Shown one piece after another: positions 39,206-52,207 of a stretch of 64,000 nt of DNA. The notes beneath the pieces are model-generated. The model did not search any database. It worked only from the letters and a program-made list of their open reading frames with translations, and was not told the origin of the DNA. The DNA comes from Centroberyx gerrardi. Its lineage: Eukaryota > Chordata > Actinopteri > Beryciformes > Berycidae. Positions within the stretch are counted from its first letter, which is position 1; the number at the start of each line of letters is the position of its first letter. The translations under genes and the position numbers were made by a program. The stretch covers positions 17,788,116 to 17,852,115 of the forward strand of contig NC_135997.1 of NCBI RefSeq assembly GCF_048128805.1. Direction: 5' to 3'.

Positions 39206-40837
39206 ATACAGAGAGTGAGATGTATATATAAGCGTTGCTATTTACACATTTATATTTAATTTGCTATGCATTTCTTATTTTATACAACTATAGGCTATAT
39301 ATTAGGCTATATAGGCCTACTGTAGTTGTGAGACAAATGTTACAGCTGCATCTAATAAACATGTATGCAATTTAGAAGTGGCAGCTTGTTGGCACAAATT
39401 GAGCAAACGGCTATTAATTTGCTAGTAGTTTTCTTAATGATTGTTTGCAATTATGTCTTTCAAAGGCATGTAAGCCAACCTTCCTCGAAATATTCTGTGT
39501 TTTTGTTTTTCGTTTTTTTTTTTTTTTTTTAAATCAGAAGACCAGAAATTAAAGAAGGGGTCAAATGCATCTAAATTTTGAATTAAATTTGGAAGTATGT
39601 CCTCTTGCAACAGTCACTGCCGTGTTACCACCATGGAAAGGGATGCTGTGTATACCTTGGCCGTGGAAGCAGGCTCTGATCTGATCAGAGGTAATGCATT
39701 TCACAAATCTTATTTACAGGTCATGCACCAGGGGGAATGAGTCTACTGTGCGTTCGTTAGCAAGGACCGAGCAGAAGTCTGACAGATGTAATCCTGACAG
39801 TGTTGCGTACAAGTGTCCATAACCACGACAGTGCAGTAATTTGACCATTTAATGTAAAATGATGACACGTCAAAAGTCATTTGAAACATCATAGCCTATG
39901 CTCGATGAAACAGAACTGACACAAGGGTCGAGGACTAGCCTACATCAAATTTATTTCAGTAAGAGAAAATAGAATAATCAACGTTCAAACGAAAGAATCA
40001 CCGTTCTGCATCACCAATATTCACGGTTTTATTTCTTCCGAGAGTGTGTGCGGGTATTAATTAGTAGCTACATTAATTTGGCAGTACAATTAGCCTGTCT
40101 GTGAACCACGGGCCAGTTGACATTTGAATGAGAGGAGGAGTCATGTAACCCCTGAAGCCCTTAAGCAGCCACTGTCACTTTGTGAGCTGGAAAAGCAGTT
40201 CACAAACTCTGATTCCCTAGATATCACCGTTTCTCCCGGTCACTGTCAAGCAGCTGGGAGGAGCTCTAGGGATGGATGCATAACAGGCGCATTTTAGGAT
40301 TCAACAGATATTATGTAATTTGAGAGCGATCCCTTGATGGGGAAGATTAGTATGGATCTCCGTGCTGAGATGAGCTGTGTCGATCGGCAAGGAGCAGCTT
40401 TGCAGTGAAGAGACGCACAGGGACAAACTTCCCGGACTGCGAAGGTGCGTTAGGCTCATTTAGGGCAGTTTTCCCTGACAGTTGAGAACTTATACATCTA
40501 CTTCGTTGCTGTATTTCTCCAATGGCTGAATTGATTTGTAATAATCCAAATGATTATTATGGTAATGCTTCATGGACATTTCACTTCATGGACATTTCAT
40601 TAGTGGGATCAACAGCTAATTGAACAGCTGCTCAGACAAATCTCTTGATATCAGACCCGGCTGTGGAGCAACGTCAACTGTGATCGTTGTGATTGCAATA
40701 GTTAATGCTAAAGCCTCAACCAAACCACAAAGAAAACCTGATACAACATTTATTTTGCTGCACCCAGTTTATCACTGTGCTGCAGTAAAGGCCAAGACAA
40801 CCGCCCAGGAAACCAGGGATTCATCTACAAGTCAGGC
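36671..40837. other. mc1r upstream region
   Basis: No exon was recognised. A poly-T run lies at about 37247-37270 and a (GT)n tract at about 39174-39204. The part from about 40130 to the ATG is less AT-rich and is the likely proximal promoter and 5' UTR of mc1r. A TCACGTG E-box (37939-37945) lies about 2.9 kb upstream. Confidence 0.5.
39174..39204. repeat. (GT)n microsatellite upstream of mc1r
   Basis: About 15 GT units lie 1.6 kb upstream of the mc1r start. Confidence 0.9.
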
Positions 40838-41827
40838 ATGGACATGGACTTGGACATTTTCAACGGGTCCCTGCATGACCCCATCATGCACCACATGGAA
40901 CTGAGCTTCCAGACCATGTATTCCGGGGAGAACGGGACGAATTCCACAGCTGGGGAGCAAAACTCAATGGACTGCGTGCAGATCCGCATCCCGCAGGAGC
41001 TTTTCCTGACGCTGGGGCTGATAAGCCTGGTGGAGAACATCCTGGTGGTGCTGGCCATCATTAAGAACCGCAACCTGCACTCGCCTATGTACTACTTCAT
41101 CTGCTGCCTGGCCGTCTCCGACATGCTGGTCAGTGTGAGCAATGTGGTGGAAACAATATTCATGCTTTTCAACGACCACGGCCTGCTGGAGGTCCACCCG
41201 GGCATGCTGCGCCACCTGGATAACGTCATCGATGTCATGATCTGCAGCTCCGTGGTGTCGTCGCTCTCCTTCCTGTGCACCATCGCGGCGGATCGCTACA
41301 TCACCATCTTTTACGCGCTGCGTTATCACAGCATCATGACCACGCAGCGCGCCGTGGCCATCATCGTGCTGGTGTGGCTGGCCAGCATCACGTCCAGCAC
41401 GCTCTTCATCGTTTACCACACCGACAACGCCGTTATCGTCTGCCTCGTCACCTTTTTCTGCACCACCCTTGTATTCACAGCCGTGCTGTACCTGCACATG
41501 TTCATCCTGGCGCACGTGCACTCCCGGCGCATCATGGCCTTCCACAAGAGCCGCCGGCAAGCCACCAGCATGAAGGGAGCCATTACCCTCACCATCCTGC
41601 TCGGGGTCTTCATCTTATGTTGGGGCCCTTTCTTCCTCCACCTCATCCTCATTCTCACGTGCCCCACCAGCCCGGTCTGCACCTGTTTCTTCAGAAACTT
41701 CAACCTTTTCCTCATTCTCATCATCTGTAACTCGCTGATCGACCCGCTCATTTACGCCTACCGGAGCCAGGAGCTGCGTAAAACCCTGAAGGAGCTGGTT
41801 CTGTGCTCCTGGTTCTTCGGTATGTGA
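40838..41827 (+). CDS. mc1r: Melanocortin 1 receptor, single coding exon
   Basis: This is a class A G-protein-coupled receptor. By family knowledge it couples MSH/ACTH to cAMP and is opposed by agouti proteins in pigment cells. The 329-aa frame has no intron. The extracellular N-terminus has NxS/T glycosylation sites at Asn9, Asn32 and Asn35. TM1 has ENILVV (Asn67). The melanocortin acidic ligand pocket is kept: Glu105, Asp128 and Asp132. The DRY motif is at 152-154, followed by [11 protein letters not shown]6 has [12 protein letters not shown] and TM7 [11 protein letters not shown]. The C-terminal tail is short, with Cys residues suited to palmitoylation. The start has a good context (GGCATGG). 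Assignment to MC1R rather than MC5R rests on sequence and on the tcf25-def8 neighbourhood. Confidence 0.96.
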   Translation: MDMDLDIFNGSLHDPIMHHMELSFQTMYSGENGTNSTAGEQNSMDCVQIRIPQELFLTLGLISLVENILVVLAIIKNRNLHSPMYYFICCLAVSDMLVSVSNVVETIFMLFNDHGLLEVHPGMLRHLDNVIDVMICSSVVSSLSFLCTIAADRYITIFYALRYHSIMTTQRAVAIIVLVWLASITSSTLFIVYHTDNAVIVCLVTFFCTTLVFTAVLYLHMFILAHVHSRRIMAFHKSRRQATSMKGAITLTILLGVFILCWGPFFLHLILILTCPTSPVCTCFFRNFNLFLILIICNSLIDPLIYAYRSQELRKTLKELVLCSWFFGM

Positions 41828-41834
41828 CATCGTG

Positions 41835-41903
41835 TACATTCAGGAAGAAAACGCCGCAAACAAGATGATCAACGATGTCATCAATCTCTTCTTCCTGAAT
41901 GTA
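41835..41903 (+). promoter_or_regulatory. Stem-loop in the mc1r 3' UTR
   Basis: A perfect 15-bp inverted repeat, TACATTCAGGAAGAA (41835-41849) and its complement (41889-41903), begins 7 bp after the stop codon. The loop is about 39 nt. A further pair GACATCGT/ACGATGTC (41826-41833 and 41873-41880) could form an alternative fold. Role unknown. Confidence 0.5.
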
Positions 41904-44205
41904 TATTGTGTCAGAAACTGAAGTGTTAAGTCGTGATTGATGTATGTACCGGCTGATGATGTCCACATGCCCATGCGCGACATTATACATAGCAGACCTG
42001 TGTGTATCTAAATCTTTAGGATATTGACATTTGTTTAATGACATAACTTTCATTTGCAGATTTAGATAAAGTTGCATAACCCTCAGTGGAGCACATGTAA
42101 CCACTGCATTCACAAGTTCCTGCACTGTAACACATATCCATCTCGGCAAGTCATATAACCTTTATTGACTCTTACTATCTTAATCTTATTTTCTTAAAAC
42201 AAGTGGAAAAAAATACCAATAGAGTGAAAAAATATCCATTGTCCCCATTGAAAATCAGCTTCAAGAAATATCTGAATTAGGCTATATCTAATTTTCTAAA
42301 TACTACTGAAAGTGATCTTCCTTCACTCTGCCTTGTTTCAGGGTGCTGACACTTGTTTCTAAAAAAAAAAAGGCCCGAATCAAATCAAACTGCACTGGAA
42401 ACAATTGAATTTCATATGCTTTAATTAAGCAAAATGTAATTTTGAGGCTAAAGAATCAGTAGTGGAGGGTAGAGCAGCATCACTCTTTAGATTAGACTGG
42501 ATGATTGATTATCCCCGTGGAGAAATCTTCTCGATGCAGCTGATCCAGCACGGGAAGAGACAAGTCGAATACACGCACGTGCACCTAGAACAGTATGGCT
42601 AAGCAACGCATGGAAGAGATGATGCATTTAAGCACAGTTCGGTGTCAGGACAGGTAGAAAAATAGAAGAAACAGTGGAAAAGGAGCTGCTACATCCGGCT
42701 TTAGAATGATGTGGAGCCAGTCCGGATGACTGAATAAAATTACAGATGGGCATGGGCAAAATCAAATTAACGACCTCGCCTGGTAATATCCTACTAATGC
42801 AGTTACATTTTACTACTGTGGAAGTTCTGGTTCTCGAAAAAAAAGAAGAAAAAGAAAAAGATGTAGTATCCCTATGTGTATTTCAACAGCCTGTGGGACA
42901 ACCAAGAGAAACAACCTGCCTGCTGGCTTGTGGAAAGGTGCAATGTGGAATTTAGGTATCGACTAGGAATTTCTTCCTAGTCCTTTTCATCGTGAATAGC
43001 TTCACTGTGACAATCCTCACGGTTATTAGCGCAGCCTACTTTCTTTGAGATAGCCTAGTCCAGTAAAACACTAAATCGTTGAAAGAGAGTAGCCTATGAT
43101 AAGATAACCTAGATCTATTTTTTTCCTCATTATTTCAATAAGATAAATGAAATGATCATAAAATGAATTCTTGAAACTGTTAAAACCCTGGCAATGGTTC
43201 TGGAAATATATATTGTTTGCAATTTTATTGTAGCCTACTTTATTCCAATGTATTTTTATGTATTCTTTTTTTTTAATCTAATCAAACATGTTATACCCTC
43301 CATTCATTTAAAACCCATGTTTCTCCCAAGGGCTGGTTTCAAAGAAATCAGTTAAGCCTCCTGCATATTTTCTTTTTCAATTCAGATCTCCATTAAGATC
43401 TTTTCAGTCTGGTTTAGTGTTCAGGAAGCCAGCCACATTGTCTTCAGCACAAGCTTTAAATGCATTTGAGACTGTAGCCTAACTGGCTGTTTTGCCTTTG
43501 GAAAAACTGTAATGCAGCCGTTTCTGCATTTGAGCTAGTATGAGAAAGTGGAGAAATATTTATTTCTCAAAATACATATTTTATTAACAAAAGCCTACAG
43601 TACAGGGATTTCAGAGACAGGCTATGGATTAAGCCAATACTGGACCTTTTTCTTTTCATTCCATTAAACATATTTTCGGCCTACAACTACGATTAATCCA
43701 TGCATGAAACTCACTTATTGTAGCTGTTAAGATTTCTGTGAATCTGTTTCAAAATGGAAAAAAATCTCCAATCCCATGGTTTGGCTTCCTGCTGAGACAA
43801 AGCTCATTTTTATTGAGAAAAGGGTCTCAAAATGGGAAGGACTGTTCAGTCATTGTTTATTTTTCCTACAAAACTTTAGTACATTTAGTATACTAGTTTA
43901 GATGGTAGGCTACCAACCATGCAGTGTGAAATATGCAATCTAATGTTGACAAAGCTATAATGCAGGCTGCTGTTGCTGACTTGAACAGTGCTTGACAGTT
44001 TTCTTTGCTGCTGAGTAATATAAAATGAATGAAGAAATTCCCCTTCCTCTCACTGAACCTGGAAAGTCTGAATTTCTTATTGATATTTTGCAAGATCAAT
44101 CTTTATTGTTTTGTGTTTTTTCATATTTTAACAATATAGGGGCCATCGAATTGTAGCTACCTAACTCTTTTTAAAGTACAATTCTTTAGTTTTTATTTTT
44201 ATTTT

Positions 44206-44206
<1 letters not shown>

Positions 44207-44251
<45 letters not shown>
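44207..44251. repeat. (GT)n microsatellite
   Basis: About 22 GT units lie in the mc1r-def8 spacer. Confidence 0.9.
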
Positions 44252-44252
<1 letters not shown>

Positions 44253-45670
44253 TATTGAATGTATTGTGAAACTGGAATGTATGGTTGTGTACTCTGGTAT
44301 CTGCTACACAGATATATCTGCTACACAGATATTTAAAAACAGCCTAAAAGGTAGGATAATTATAGGGACAAAGTCATGTTTCATAACTCCTTCATATCCA
44401 CCTAAATCAACCTGAATCTACAAATAGATTAATTTGTAGCTGCCATCTGTCATCACCAGAGAACTAAAGCATGCATCCCATGTTCACCATGTTCTCAGGC
44501 CAAAGAATCACCTGAAGGTCACACAAACAGGATTATGTTTTAAAAATGTTGTATAGGAGGTACAGTGTATTACAGAATATATATTCTATGTACTCCATTG
44601 TAAAATTGTTTACATGTTGACTATGTGCCTGAAATAAATAGACCAAAACAACAGTTGGTGGAGTTGGTTATACATGAATAATGAAAGGAGAAAAATTCAT
44701 ACTGTTTTTAGCAATTTTTGTTATAAAGATATGCTTTTCATTAAGTTATTAATCCAATTCCCCTCCAAAATATTTTCTTTCTTTCTTTTTGTTATTATAT
44801 GCCTGTGTATCATATTGACTCACAATAACAGTAACAGCTACTCAAGCTAATCAGAAACCTAAAACTTAAAAAAAAAAAAAAGTGAAAATGCATATCTACA
44901 GTAAGCCTAAATCAGTCTTTCAGTCATCCAATGTTTATTGAAATTGAAGTGCTGTGATTTTTTTTGTGTGTGTGTCTTAATAGCCCTTATTCATTCATTA
45001 TGGACTGCAATATGTTTCAGATTTTGGAGGGAAATTGAATGAAGAAGGGAAAATGTAAGGAAATGGGATGAGGTGGGTTATCAAATTAAGCACTATCTGT
45101 GGCTTCAAATGTCTTAATTTCCAGCTAGACCATCGTCCCCAGCACTGTTCTGCAGGGATAGTTTTAAATTAAGTCAGTTAGAAGTCATTCATTTGATTAA
45201 ACCTCCTGTCCTGGGGCTGAAACATTTATATTATGAACAATTTGCTTCACAGAGCAATTTCTGCAGTAGCAAAGTTGCCCTCCACAAACACAAGGGCCAT
45301 TGATATCAAAACACAGCAGACATTTTTTTAAAAGTTCTGTTTTTAAACTCATGTTAAAGTTAATTTGCTCAAAGCCATGTTAGATCCTTTCATAATCTGT
45401 AAAGCACAGCGTAAAGGGCAAAAGGGGATTTCTAACCGGAACCGGTACAAATTCCCATCCTGTCCTCAAGGGAGAAATTCAAGATCTTCATCTTTGTCTT
45501 TCAGTAAGTTATTGGCCTCATTTATCCACATGAGTGTCACTTCTCATACCTTCGTCTAAACAAGACCAAATTTGACCTTACAGTTTTATCATTAGAATGG
45601 AGAGCAAAGATCACCATAAGATTGCCATACATTTATTTTGAAGTCATATCTAAAAAAAAAAAAATTTCTA

Positions 45671-45785
45671 TGTTCGCCCTGCAATAGACTGGCAACCTGC
45701 CAGGGTGTTTCCTGGCCTTCTGCTCAATGCATGCTGGGATAGGCTTCAGCCCCCCACAACCCAAGAAAATGAATGAATGTTCCCT
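45671..45785 (+). mobile_element. 3' end of a LINE/SINE-type retroposon
   Basis: The order CCCTGCAATAGACTGGCAAC, CAGGGTGT, CTGGGATAGGCTTCAGCCCC, then a GAATGAATG tail matches a very common fish retroposon 3' terminus (CCTGCGATGGACTGGCGACC type). The copy is 5'-truncated. Confidence 0.6.
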
Positions 45786-46312
45786 CTAATCTGATGGTTT
45801 GGTGACCTGTGTCTAATAGTAATCACTAATACTATGACCAAACAATAATAAATTGTCAGTCGTCAATAATTGTTCCACATTTCCCCAAATATTTAGTTGA
45901 TATAAGCAAGCTTGGGAATTTTGGTGGGAAATGATATGAGGTGCAGGGACTTTGCCAAAGCTTAGCGTTTAGTGAATCAATGCCCCTGTTTATCCAACAC
46001 AGAATTACAAACCCTGTTATAACAGACACACTATGTGTGTGTGTTATTGTGTTATTGTCTTGTTATGGATTGATCTCCCTCAGTCAGTTTGTTTGTACGT
46101 TCTTTTGTTTGTTCGTCTGTCCATCAGGCGCTCTGTGACCAGCGATATCTCAGATAGCACTGGTCCAATTTTGACCAAAGTTGGAGGAATGGCGATTTGT
46201 ACCAGATTTGTCCATGCTGGCTATTAGTGGGAAATACCAATTGGATGCTTGGACGGGACCAATCTGGTTAGCAAAGATTATCCAGTAGTGTGAGGGGGCT
46301 ACAGATTCAGTC

Positions 46313-46795
46313 TTAAAGGTGCTATGTGTCTCATTTTAACATAAATAAACCGTTACCACATTTATTTTGAGATATCAGTATAATTTCTGTAAACAAACAA
46401 GACCATCGCTGAGAAGATCTGGCAGCCTCTACAACACTGTATTTTAAATTTGCCACTGTCAGGTTACGCGGGAAATCTGCTAGATTGCTTTAGAGCACAA
46501 AGGGAGATTGTTTTATGGCACAAAACAGGAACCGTTTTTACTTTGCAAGTAATACACCATTTTATTCCAGTTCCACTATTCTAACTGTGTAGCTTCAACT
46601 TCACAATAGCTTACCTGGTCGGAATGAATATTTGCTGTTATCCAGGGCTGTGATCCGAACTTATCCTTCTTCTTGCTCTTCAAAACAATCGCACACAGAG
46701 CAACACCAGGGAAGGGGAGGGGCGAGACGTAGCAAAAGGGCTTATGGGAAATGTCGTCTTAATTTTGAGAAACATGCTACATGTAGCACCTTTAA
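46313..46795. mobile_element. MITE with TTAA target duplication
   Basis: The element is 483 bp including TTAA at both ends (46313-46316 and 46792-46795). The terminal inverted repeats start AGGTGCTAYRTGT just inside the TTAA. It encodes no transposase. TTAA specificity suggests a piggyBac-type source. Confidence 0.65.
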
Positions 46796-47849
46796 CCGCA
46801 CCAGTCGATTTGCAGACTCATCTGAACCTACCTGATAATATCAAACATGTTTAATATTTACGACTTCTGAACGGGTCCTGAACAAGTGGCATCAGAGATG
46901 TGTTCCATGTTTCTATTAATGATAACAATGCATATCTATTTAAGGTCCTTGAATTTAAAGACTTTGGGAACACCTGTCCTACAAAAAATGTGAGCTAATC
47001 ACCTAGATAACATGACCTTTTTTCTGATGAAGCCGACTCACCTCCTGGTCTCACTGCAAAGTGTAGCCCATGTTGACCGCGTATGTCCATCCAAATACTT
47101 GTTTTTTTGGGTGCATTTTAATGTACGTACACATTCTTTTTTGTATTATGACTCTTTCCTTCGTTATGGTTCAGCCACACAACGCAGCTCTGTTCACAGC
47201 AAAGGGGAAATCCACAGCTGCTGTCCAAACACAGTCAAGCTGCATTGATTCCAACCCTATCCATATGACCAGAAACCAGGGCTTGGTTACATGCAATCAC
47301 TATGCATTATGAAGGGAAGATGACTATCTCATGTTGTCATGTTCCTATCTGTGATGTGCTTTATGCATACAAAGGCCGTTGCATGCCACTAAGGCCACAA
47401 ATATAGCCTAACCAAGAGTTAGGATTTATGTCACAAACCCAACCAATATAGGCTAGAAAAAACAAAATAGTCAGGAATGCACAGTAGTTATTATTATAAT
47501 TGTGTTAACTCATCCTTTCAGAGTCAGACCAACTGAGAGCACGCACATCCAAATAGAAATCAAGAGCTGCCACAACAAGAGCAATGTTGAGAGCAAATCA
47601 AGTTGAGTGTAATAACCATGAAACTGTCACAAAGTACCTGCAAACCAATAAGACAGTCAGCTTGACAGACATCTTATCTGCTGTTTTGAAGAAACTACTG
47701 TATGACAGATTACATTACACAGTAGCCCACAGGTAAAGAAGTTACAGTAGCTGTACAGTATATCAGATTGACCAAAATAGCCAGTTCATTAATGACACTG
47801 ATTCACATCAAACAGATGGTATGTCAAACCTTATGGTTAGACATATAAA

Positions 47850-47935
47850 CATGAGATCAGAATCTTGAAAAAGACCCTTTAGGGTCGAAACGTCGATTAA
47901 ATATCCTATGGCATCGGCATGAGTGTGCGGTTATC
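47850..47935. repeat. Retroposon-like fragment with GGGTCGAAACGTCG motif
   Basis: The sequence TTGAAAAAGACCCTTTAGGG followed by TCGAAACGTCG is a pattern often seen inside fish SINE/LINE 3' regions. Borders and family are not clear. Confidence 0.3.
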
Positions 47936-50317
47936 TTCCTTTTTTGGTCTCAGCTTGTTCCCATAGCCAGCACCTCTCTCAATGGTGTGCGTTTTTTGTT
48001 TCCTCGTTAGACATACTGTATAAACATACCATATATACCATTATTATATTTTCTAAACTGGTTGTGACCTCTATGTATCTTCCATTTATCATTTACCTAT
48101 CTTTATATAATTTTGGGGGCTTTTGAAATGTCATCATATTTGGGGCAATCCAAAGACGACAAACAAGATGTGAAGCAGAATACTGTATCTTCTAAATATA
48201 AGCTCAACTTTATCGTACATTCTTATGTGCAGTAGATATGTCAACCGAACTGCCTCTGTTTCCTGTCTCTGCTGAAATAAACAAGACACTAATGGCTTGA
48301 ATCGTCTATTGACTCATGAACTTGTCACAATAAAAGCTCCATTTTACTTGCTTTTTACAGCTCAGGCTACTGATGATGACTAGATGGCTATAGGGCTTTT
48401 GCACAACAAAGGTCAATGTGCGCAGTAAACACACATCATCATGTACTATATGTTCTCTCAGAGACTGCTGCATGAGACACATTAAAGTACAAGTGGACTT
48501 TTAACTCAGGATTCCTATGACCAGTTCAGTATGCATGTTGTAAAACATTCAAATACCAAGCAATTATGATTAAAGGATGTCACAGAAGCACTGCAGTATA
48601 TGTTGTTTTAGTACAGATATTTAGCTACCTGAGCATCATCAGCCATCATAAACAGTTACTGTATGTTTAGGGGTCTCTGCCTATTTGGAAGACTGAGACT
48701 GCTTAAAAGGAACCTATCAGGGCAAAAATCTGTGTCATGGTGTGGTGATGTGATCAGCAGGATCATCCAGTTCAAAAATGTCACAGGCTCATAATGACAG
48801 CAACAACTTCTGGCAACTGACAAGGCTGATTTCAAGCTAAACTAACTTATACAATACAACTGTCACATATAATGAGATTTTAAGTGGCTGTCAAGTAAAG
48901 CCTTTCATGACGTTCGTTGTGATGGGCGGGTCCATTGGACTACTCAGCAGATTATATGTATACATATTTATTGCCCTTACATAGCAAAGATAGAGTGTCC
49001 AAAGACAAACTTGTGCTTGTGTATGATTGAATGTTTTTTCTTTAAGAGAAAAGATCACTGGGTTCCTCCATTCATTCTCCAATACTCTTGCCAGTGTGGT
49101 CAAAGCTCTTCAGTCATGATCCCATCATGGGCGCTTCAATCAAGACATTAACAAGCTACAGCTATGTGTGGTAATTTAGACAGGAGTACATTCTCACTTC
49201 ACTAAATTCTCCATTAGTATCTCCAATTTAGGTAGAGGTTTTTCTGCTGACTATACTTGCTGACTATACTATACTAAACTACTACTCTATTTTTCTTTTT
49301 CAAGTTTTCAAAGTTAAAGTTTTACCCCTAAAATCTTATTTTTTCCTTATCTACTGGCTCTTTAATAAAGTTAATTAATCATGTGACACATGTGTCTTAC
49401 ATTACACACATATTAAACCCATCTGAAGCAAAATGGGGCCAGCACTCACTCTATTTCTGACAAAGAAGCCTTTCTTTTTGAGGATGTAGAGAACAGAGCC
49501 TCACTGGATGTGAACAGTCTGATGACCTACTGGATGAAGCTAGATAAAAATACAATATCTTAGCCCCCAGAGGAGATGGAAGTAACAGTATTCATACATG
49601 TTATATGTGTATAATGTTAAATAAGCCTGAACAGATCTTTAACAAATTTGTAAAAGGACCATGTGAGGCATGTGTGCAGGCTATTAACAGTCAACATGGT
49701 CAGCATTCTGCATATTTTGAGAATAAATTATTATTCCTCTGCTTCATCCTGATATTCCAGGTGGATTTAAGGTTTCGGCAAGCATCCCATCTCTAATTAT
49801 TTATTTTTAAATTATTATTTGTACTATATGTAAAGCATGTTGTAACACCATTTTAAAAAGTGATATAAAAAAAATGATTATGTTATATATAATATATATT
49901 TTGTGCTTATATGAGCAGCCTCAGCATAAGAGGTTGGTCACATGCTGCTGCCAAACAGCATGTGGAGACAGAAAACAGCGCTGAACAGAGCATCTCTTTA
50001 TTGAAGAGAACACACTGACCCTTGCACAGTCTCTTTCTCATGAGCGTTTTTTGTTCTCAAGGGATTTTCTTGTTCTTTATCCATGTGGAGATGATGACAC
50101 CTCTGGCTCTCTAAAGATACACTGTATGCATCTCAGCATATACAGTATATTACTTTGCCTCTGCCGTTTTCATCATGTGAATGGATCAGCACCTATATAG
50201 AAATGAGGGTTATCAAGTCGGCACTTCCCACAGATTCTCATTCTGGTTCTGATTCGGCTGCTCGCCTCTCCAACAGGAGACTCAGGAGTCTTTGTCTACC
50301 CACAGCCCATTTTAATG

Positions 50318-50506
50318 ATTTCTTTTTTAGGCATTTTTATGCTTTATTGACAGAGATAGTGTGAGAGAGAGACAGGAAGGTATGGGAGAGAGAGAGAGGG
50401 GAGGACATGCAGCAAATGACCGCGGGCCGGATTCGAACCCGGGTCGCTGCGAGAAGGACTGAGCCTTATATGGTACGCGCTCTACTCGGTGAGCCCCCCC
50501 CCCCCC
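50318..50506 (-). mobile_element. tRNA-derived SINE, minus orientation, with a 22-bp target duplication
   Basis: In reverse, the head carries box A-like GGCTCACCGAG (50482-50494 region) and a perfect box B, GGTTCGAATCC (complement of 50429-50439). The tail end is the T-rich left side (50318-50330). A 22-bp direct repeat starting CTACCCACAGCCCATTTT flanks it (50296-50317 and 50507-50528) with one mismatch, which is strong evidence for LINE-driven insertion. It is the same family as 31219-31416. Confidence 0.85.
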
Positions 50507-51194
50507 CTACCCACAGCCCATTTTGATGCCCTGAAGATAAACTCTGTTGCCACAGTGAATACAAAACAGGAGACTGAGCAGCCCACATGATCTCAATTTC
50601 CAGACACTGCCGTGCTGTGGTAAATTTGAATGTTATAAAGAATATGTTTTGGTTGGAAATAGGCTTTGGCCAGATGTTTACTGTAATGATCTTTGGTTCT
50701 CTCAAGAAATTGAATGGAGTCCACAAGAGACAACAGAGTATTGAGCTAAATGCATTTGCCACACCCAAAAGTCAGCTGCTGCTGAGGATATTTACACACT
50801 AAATTCAATGTCGCTGACTAGCAGGCACGTGTCCCATAGTTTACTGATCACGACAAAGAAATATTAAGTGATCAGGCCACACGATTTAACTAATGGTCTC
50901 ATATCTCACTGGAGATGTTGCTCCAGCATCATTTCGTGAACATAATGCTTCCCGCTGAGTCAGCTTAGGGAATTTGAAAAGCTTTGCTTAGTAGATAGAG
51001 GCCAAGATGCCGAGAGCCAAGCTGACTTGACTCTTGGCCTCTTGGCTGAGACTTCCAACAAGCAGACTTCAGAAAATAGAAACAGTACAGCTCAGAGATT
51101 TTCAAAGTGGGAATGGAACAAGTAATTGTAAAGATGAACTGCTTTTGTCCAATTTTGTCAAAATATCTCAAGATCTCTCTGTCTGTCTGTCACA

Positions 51195-51273
51195 AACACA
51201 CAGCCACGCAAGAACACACTCTCTCTCTTGCACACACACACACACACATACACACACATACACACACACGCAC

Positions 51274-51313
<40 letters not shown>

Positions 51314-51323
51314 ACACACGCAC

Positions 51324-51354
<31 letters not shown>

Positions 51355-51390
51355 GCCACATAAGAACACACTCTTTCTCTCACACACATA
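51195..51390. repeat. Composite CA repeat with higher-order duplication
   Basis: CA tracts interrupted by CG and TA dinucleotides repeat with a 50-bp period (CATACACACACACGC at 51257 and 51307). The flanking phrase CAGCCAC..AAGAACACACTCT occurs at 51201 and again at 51353, a 152-bp period. The long open frames on both strands here are artefacts of the repeat. Confidence 0.85.
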
Positions 51391-51512
51391 TGCATACTGT
51401 AGAGATTAGCAGTATTGAATTAAGTTATTTGCCTTCACTCCCCTCTGCTACAGGAAAGGCCTGCTGGGAACGTCGAGTAGCCCAAAGTCACTGCTACAGG
51501 CCAATGTACAGT

Positions 51513-51665
51513 TCAGTCAAGTCAAACTTTATTTGGATAGCACATTTCATGCACAAGGAAACTCAACATGTGTTAATACAATAATAAAAATATAAAAACA
51601 ATAACATTAGAAAAACACATGCAAAATTAATGAAAATCCACCATATAAATAAAAATACATATCAC
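51513..51665. repeat. Second copy of the AGTCAAGTCAAACTTTATT repeat
   Basis: The left 50 bp agree closely with 21045-21095 (AGTCAAGTCAAACTTTATTT, then GCAC.TTTCATGCA). An A-rich tail follows. The copy is truncated or diverged beyond that. Confidence 0.55.
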
Positions 51666-52193
51666 AGTGATAAAATATAGGCTACATACACACATATCAT
51701 AATTCTGTAGCACCGTGGCACATTTTGTCACTCAAGTTATAACTTAATTTCAGTAACAACAATACTACTCTAAGATGCCCAATTATGATGTAACAGTCAT
51801 GATAATTTCACCAGGTGAAAATTTCAATCATCTTTTGGGTATTTGAATTCAAAGCTGATTTTCTGACATGCGTATGGGCTACATGCAGTTCACCCAATGT
51901 CATTTTCCCAATGTTCTTTATTGAAAAATATAGTACAAAAATATAACATCAACTCCCATATCATAATGATATCACAGTTGTATGAAATTATGTTTCTACA
52001 AAATACAAATAAAAGAAGTGGATAAAATAACGAATCACAGTGTCATCTTTAAAGCTTCTCTCTCTCATCAATAAATTTAATAATGTTTTCTAACAGGATT
52101 TTTTTAATTGGTTAATTCAAGTATAGAGTGTCGAATAAGACCTTTACTTTCAATGCGAAACAAGAGTTACCGGTAGGTTTGGTATGTGATCTT

Positions 52194-52207
52194 CCACTAG
52201 ATGTCGC
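52194..52207 (+). promoter_or_regulatory. CTCF-like motif between mc1r and def8
   Basis: CCACTAGATGTCGC agrees with the CTCF core CCASYAGRKGGCRS at 13 of 14 positions by eye. It lies in the spacer between mc1r and def8, on the + strand. Occupancy cannot be known from sequence. Confidence 0.45.

Noticed and set aside
40964-41751. Long open frames on the minus strand and in another + frame across mc1r (198, 151 and 112 aa)
   Set aside because: They are shadows of the GC-rich mc1r frame, with His/Arg-rich or low-complexity translation and no family resemblance.
51034-51584. Several Thr-His or Cys-Val repeat frames on both strands
   Set aside because: They are translations of the CA/GT microsatellite array and not genes.
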